Assembly: GCA_009760855.2 (NCBI GenBank)
Contig: WPIO01000027.1
Span: 56,001 to 120,000, forward strand
DNA: 64,000 nt
Reading direction: 5' to 3'
Source: Cristatella mucedo
Taxonomy: Eukaryota; Bryozoa; Phylactolaemata; Cristatellidae
A program made the translations under genes and the position numbers. Shown here one piece after another: positions 59,550 to 64,000 of the stretch; position 1 is the first letter of the stretch; every line of letters begins with the position of its first letter. The notes beneath the pieces are model-generated. The model made no database searches. It saw only the letters and a list, made by a program, of their open reading frames with translations, and was not told the DNA's origin.

Positions 59550-61330
59550 GAGAAATGTAGACTTAATAGTACTGCTCCCGCTTTCGTTGTCTGATTTTCT
59601 ATTGCTACTGTTTCCTTGTCGCTGTTAGCTGAGGCTTTCTTGATTGAATTGATAGCTACAGTGAGACAGTTGCGAACAAACAAAAGCTAATATATTCGAA
59701 CCGGCCATCGAATTTACGTTACGCCAAACTGTCAAGGAGATATCGAAGCTCAGTGGAGAATAGACAAGCTGTGTCGTCGTAGGGAGCTGAACCCAGATAA
59801 ATTGCATGGGTTTTCTTTCCAACAGATCGGGGCATTTTTGAAAAAGCTGCGTGCCTTACCACGGATAGAGCGCCTTGACGGTCCGTTACGTTTGCGGGAC
59901 TTCACCAGACCGTCGAATTGTTCACTCGTCCAAATCTATTTATGCTTTTTTTATGAGGATCTCGTTACTCAGTAGTCACACATGAAAAATTCCATATGTA
60001 CTGAACTCCAAGCCGCGAACTCCGAAACAAAAAGTCATTCGACAGAAACAGTATAGGCTTAACTGGAGTCGAAACCCTGCCTCGACAGAGAGAGGGTCAG
60101 ATCTTGGCTACTAGACAGTAGATAGCACTAAGACTATCGCAGCTGCCTCAGTACTTGAACATCATATGAATTGTTAGTGTCACTTTGCCATCGTGCTATT
60201 GACAGACACTTTAAATTCAGCATCCTGAAGCGTACTGTGAGCCTGACCTATGTCGGTCGCGGGTTAGTAAGGCAAATGCCTGGCCCCGTAACATTTAATG
60301 TCCGATCAGGCCAATATAGGGGCGTTAGAGAGAATGGAATGTCCGCTACGACCAAGACGGATGTGAGATCGTGTTGCGTCTGCATATGCTCGGGCGCGGC
60401 TGACCTTTGCGGTGTCAGTCTATCCGTAAGCTTAACAGGCCCAGATTGGGTGAAGTAGACAAACGAGTTGGATGGCTATTGGCTGTAACACCCGCACTGG
60501 ATGTGGCCATTTTGTCTTCCTCGGATTGATCCTGATTACTCAAAACTGCATTCGCAACACTAGACAGTAGCCAATAGGATGACCTGCCTAAGCTATAGAC
60601 ATGCCGCTATCTTTCCAGTGACAGAAGGGAACGTGGAAAAGCGACTATGAAAGTCGTATCGCCTGAGAATTGTGCATGAAAAAAGGAAGCCGCATTCAGG
60701 CTTATAAGCCATCAAATCCGAAGACCAGTCGTGGTTGCGTTGGTAATAGTAGTATCGCGTTCAGTGGTGCATGTCCCACGGCTTGTGGACCATGAGCCGA
60801 TATTAAGATAGGATGAGGATGAGCGATGAGGAATTCTGTTGAGGTGAAGGAAGCAGAGAAGAGCCAACTGAGCAGTGCATTAGTGGATAGAAGTGAAGAA
60901 TGAAGTCGCTATCTAGGACGTCGCAAATCCAGCCAGGCATTGGACAGTTTTAAGGCGGCTCTTGATGACGTAGGTATTTTGATAGGGTTAGTACAGAGCG
61001 GCAGGCAATGCCGATTCAGCTGCATTGTTACTGCGCTCTTCCTCGGAGCTTTCGGTTCCTGTAGCGATCGCCCAACTGAATAACCCTAGCTGAATCACTC
61101 AAGCCTCGGTGGTGCGATAATTCAGTCCATACATAAATGCAATAATTTTATGAGCGGCTAAATCCCAGGTAAACTATCTATCCCGCCGCCGCCGCTTGCC
61201 CATAGCAGGGATATTTAATAATTTGAGGATAGCGAATGGCTGAAGTCATCTTTAAACCCCGTGACCAAACAATGACTCAACCGGATTTACAAAGCGTTAA
61301 AAGCAGTTTAGGAATGAATATCGTCGCGCT
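59550..61330. other. No recognised gene or repeat
   Basis: Nothing assignable. A CCG run lies around 61182-61193. Confidence 0.4.
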
Positions 61331-61334
61331 AGAA

Positions 61335-61425
61335 AAATAATTTTCCCGTAGGACTCAAGCTTACAAACTCGGTCCTTAAGGACCCGATACTCCCCCGCCC
61401 CTGTGCCAAACCAGGGCAACGATAT
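61335..61425 (-). mobile_element. SINE-like remnant, weak
   Basis: The complement reads CCCTGGTTTGGCACAGGGGC and then TTGTAAGCTTGAGTCCTACG, in the order of a SINE head and box B. It is heavily decayed. Confidence 0.35.
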
Positions 61426-61509
61426 ACGAAACAAGAAGTTAAGAGTCATATCGAAGCCACCAATTTCAATCGAAAAACATCTAAATATTCTTGCTTTTCT
61501 GAGCTTGGA

Positions 61510-61680
61510 GTATCTAGAGTTCTGCTGGTCTGCCACGACTCATTCCAGTGTCTTTGATAAGAACGGTGGAAGGGGGACCGTGGCGGAAGTTGCTCAAGTT
61601 CTCTTGGTCTAGTGTTGCTTTCTTGAGTAGTGGCCGGACTACAGCCTTTTGAATAGTGCTGAGAGATGACCTGAAGCTAA
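61510..61680 (-). mobile_element. L2-like LINE, N-terminal RT fragment
   Basis: The complement encodes decayed forms of VRPLLKKATLDQENLSNFRP and PFLSKTLERVVADQ, the first RT block. The sequence matches 19265-19412. Both the 5' and 3' parts of the element are missing. Confidence 0.8.
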
Positions 61681-61689
61681 TGATACATT

Positions 61690-62090
61690 ATATTTATACT
61701 GTTAGTTGTGCATGGCAGCAGCAGATCTTTGCATCGTAGATACAGGACAGTGGGTAGAGGTTCAGATCTTCTTAATAGTCATCAAGCCCGCTAGAACCCC
61801 TGGGACCACTCTGAAAAGAAATATATTTTCCTTATGCAATGAACCCTTGACATTTGGTGACACGGTTGTGGACGACGCCACTGACTTGTTTGCCACGAGA
61901 GCTTACTGAAATCCGCTAACTGCACGACCATAACCGACGCTACACCTAAAGGTTTCTCCTTCTTTCACACCGGAGGTCAATTAAAACTGATCTTAGCGTA
62001 GAAATTGTCGCTCGCTCGTCTCTGAATTTTAAGCACGTTCACAGCCGCCCGCAGAGGCCTTCGAGTTTCTTGCACTTAATCCCCAACTGT
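61690..62090. other. No recognised gene or repeat
   Basis: Nothing assignable. Confidence 0.4.
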
Positions 62091-62098
62091 GAATGCCA

Positions 62099-62200
62099 AT
62101 GGTGGCAGCCATGCTTCGCCTCCCAGGTACACATGGTGGCAATCATGCTTCGCCTCTCAGATACCGATGGTGGCAGTCATGCTTCGCCTCCCAGATACTT
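62099..62200. repeat. 34-bp tandem repeat, three copies
   Basis: Units start at 62099, 62133 and 62167. The core is ATGGTGGCAGTCATGCTTCG followed by CCTCCCAGATAC, with one to four differences between units. The period is not a multiple of three, so it does not look coding. Confidence 0.88.
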
Positions 62201-62570
62201 AGACTTGCCATATTTCAGACATTTCAGATCTCATTTCAATTCTGCATTTCGGAAATCGTCCAGTCCTCGAGCAGTGATATTTTAGCAATCGTTTCTATTA
62301 CCCAATTGAATCATATTTCGCCGGATTTCGCTCTTTTGCTGAGTTTTGCTTGCTTTCGTGGCTCGTGTGCCACGTGGCCTTGCTGGCGTGAATGGTCTCA
62401 CTGCCAATCAGATATTCGTCTGCAATTATAAGCTACTAACTTCAACTGTTAGCTTCTGCACGCCTGATCGCCTGCTGATCTCTTTCTGGATACAGAAGGT
62501 ATCCCTTTGTACATACGAAATTGTCTTCGAATCAGGAAGCCTTAAGAGCCTTGATATTGAAGCTGTTCGC

Positions 62571-62750
62571 AATAATAATAATAATAATAATCCACTTGAT
62601 AAAGCGCCCTCAGAGAACTCAATCTCTTTCTAGGCGCTTTAAGTTTGCTGCAAAGGGAAACGCGATTGAATGGTGAGTGGCATCATGCTTGATAAACAGC
62701 ATGAGTAAAATGGTTAGGAGTGACATGCACAGGGTCAGCATACAATAGAT
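62571..62750 (-). mobile_element. L2-like LINE family 1, 3' end
   Basis: (AAT)n, the complement tail (AGCGCCCTCAGAGAACTCAA, CTCTTTCTAGGCGCTTTAAG), then 3' UTR words GGTTAGGAGTGACATGCACA and GGGTCAGCATACAA. Confidence 0.9.
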
Positions 62751-63370
62751 ACCTTGCGTGTCACTTCTACCAAATCCTCACCATCTGATTTTTTCATGGG
62801 TGTAATACTTTAAGCAATGTTTGCCGATGTTCTACACGAGTTTGCTCTTCTCAACTAGTATAACTAGCACCCTTGCCCGCATAGCCCATAGTTTACTGCC
62901 GATGGTAAACTAGCTAGAAATCGTAAGCCAAAGCTCGGGAACGCTTTCACAAGGTCAGGACTATCCATGGATTGGAAAGCAAGGATTATTGTAAGTTATC
63001 CTAATCCATACTTCCTAACGCCAAGTCTGATTTTAATAAGCACATAGTGTAATCACAAATGAACAATCCAAAAATGATGACGTCGACCGGCGACCATCTG
63101 CTTAACGAACCCAAAATTAGGAAGACACCATTAAAAGGACTCTGCAGCCCGACAAGTATGTGACTAGACACAGGTTAAGTACAAACCAGCTGCATTTTGC
63201 TGTGCCTGCAGTGGTAGCCCAAAAGCGAATGGCCGCGAGGTGTTCCGGCTATAGGATAGTACCATACATAGTAATCCTTTCGGTAATCTAGCCGATCGTT
63301 TTCTTGCTTTTTTGTCAGCCAATTTCGAACGTTTTTTTTTATTGATTAAAGGTGAAGGACGCGTCTTAAA
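62751..63370. other. No recognised gene or repeat
   Basis: Nothing assignable. Confidence 0.4.
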
Positions 63371-63371
63371 A

Positions 63372-63560
63372 TAAGAGTGTCGCAATAATCTAGAGGTGAC
63401 TACACCAACCTGAGAACTTGTTTGGCTGTCGTACTCTGTCCAAGCAGGCCCTCATTTTGACAATGCACCCAAGCTGAACTTATGCCGACACAACATCAGA
63501 GGCAGTGTACTTATCCAATGACAAACCGTTATGGAAAAGCATGCCCAAATTGTAATTCCT
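63372..63560 (-). mobile_element. L2-like LINE fragment, separate subfamily
   Basis: The complement encodes NLGMLFHNGLSLDKY, VQLGCIVKMRACLDRV and a decayed SRLDYC region, the block between the YADD box and RLDxCNSLL. A SINE B copy adjoins its 5' side. Confidence 0.75.
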
Positions 63561-63703
63561 TTTCATTTTCATTTATATAGCGCCCTAGGAGAAATTAATC
63601 TCTATTCAGGCGCTTCACATATGCCTCGGGGCTCGAGCCCACGACCTCAGTCAGACCTTAAACGGGGCGAGCACCTTAACCGCTGGACCAAACCAACTCG
63701 GCA
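63561..63703 (-). mobile_element. SINE B copy, near complete
   Basis: On the minus strand: GCCGAGTTGGTTTGGTCCAG, CGGTTAAGGTGCTCGCCCCG, AGGTCGTGGGCTCGAGCCCC, GCATATGTGAAGCGCCTGAA, then TAGAGATTAATTTCTCCTAG and GGCGCTATATAAATG. Confidence 0.9.
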
Positions 63704-63776
63704 GGCAAACGTACACTGGAGTGATGCTAATGAACCAATCTTGTGAGTGAGGTCTGGCAACTTGAGGATACGGTTG

Positions 63777-63958
63777 GTGAGCCGTGATGACACACATGGT
63801 AGGGTGGTTGCTTTTCACGACCTCGGTCCCGGTCCCAAAGTTTTGGGTTCGAATTTTGCGGTAGGCGATCCTTTATCGCCGCTGCAAGCGGTGGTAATAG
63901 TCGTAAAGGTTCTTCTGTCGAAATACAAAAGACACTGCTTCATCAGCTAGAATTTTTT
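63777..63958 (+). mobile_element. SINE A copy
   Basis: GTGAGCCGTGATGACACACA, TGGTTGCTTTTCACGACCTC, TTTTGGGTTCGAATTTTGCG (box B), GGCGATCCTTTATCGCCGC, AAAGGTTCTTCTGTCGAAAT, and the end CACTGCTTCATCAGCTAGAA. Confidence 0.88.
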
Positions 63959-64000
63959 GCCACCAGGCTTGCCCATTGCTAGTGCGCTGGTCTGATCTTC

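Noticed and set aside
62099..62200. CRISPR-like array
   Set aside because: The three 34-bp units are directly adjacent with no spacers, and the genome is animal.

Overview
The window is nuclear DNA from an animal. The evidence is a spliced protein-kinase gene with GT-AG introns, several families of L2/CR1-type LINEs, tRNA-headed SINEs, hAT-type and Tc1-type DNA transposon remnants, and very long dinucleotide microsatellites. The species cannot be named from the sequence. The kinase resembles Nemo/NLK proteins of bilaterians, and its C-terminal tail reads closer to the insect Nemo form (VAHPSELPPSPH) than to the vertebrate one, so a protostome is my best guess.

Only one host gene can be supported. 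A Nemo-like kinase gene (NLK/nemo) lies on the + strand at 41313-53485. I rebuilt it as nine coding exons with phase-consistent splice sites, giving a 457-residue protein. The last exon (53431-53485) is only 55 nt long and was found by matching the conserved NLK C-terminus. The first coding exon lies in a CpG-dense block (about 40240-41860) that carries two CACGTG E-boxes, and a polyadenylation signal sits at 53896. Introns 1 and 2 (3.6 and 4.5 kb) hold most of the repeats inside the gene. Introns 3-8 are short (94-780 nt).

The other 50 kb is intergenic DNA built from repeats. From left to right: SINE copies and a decayed LINE (0.2-1.9 kb); a long stretch with no recognised content, broken by microsatellites (1.9-10.8 kb); L2-like LINE copies at 11.0, 13.7, 18.2-19.4, 33.6, 37.5, 38.5, 55.5-57.0 and 63.4 kb with many orphan LINE 3' ends; a Tc1-like transposase pseudogene at 15.0-15.5 kb; two short hAT-like elements at 20.0 and 26.4 kb with recognisable 8-bp target duplications; a long imperfect palindrome at 25.6-26.3 kb; and CpG-dense blocks without a recognised gene at 21.6-22.1 and 24.7-25.3 kb.

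The parts interact as follows. One SINE family (called SINE B here) ends in the same conserved block as the L2-like LINEs, so it was probably copied by their reverse transcriptase. A second SINE family (SINE A) ends in a different conserved block whose partner LINE is not in the window. Many of the long microsatellites lie exactly at LINE or SINE ends, which suggests that retroposon tails and junctions seeded them. I found no novel multi-gene system. The most useful results are the complete NLK model, the SINE/LINE tail sharing, the hAT-like elements, the palindrome and the telomere-like tract.
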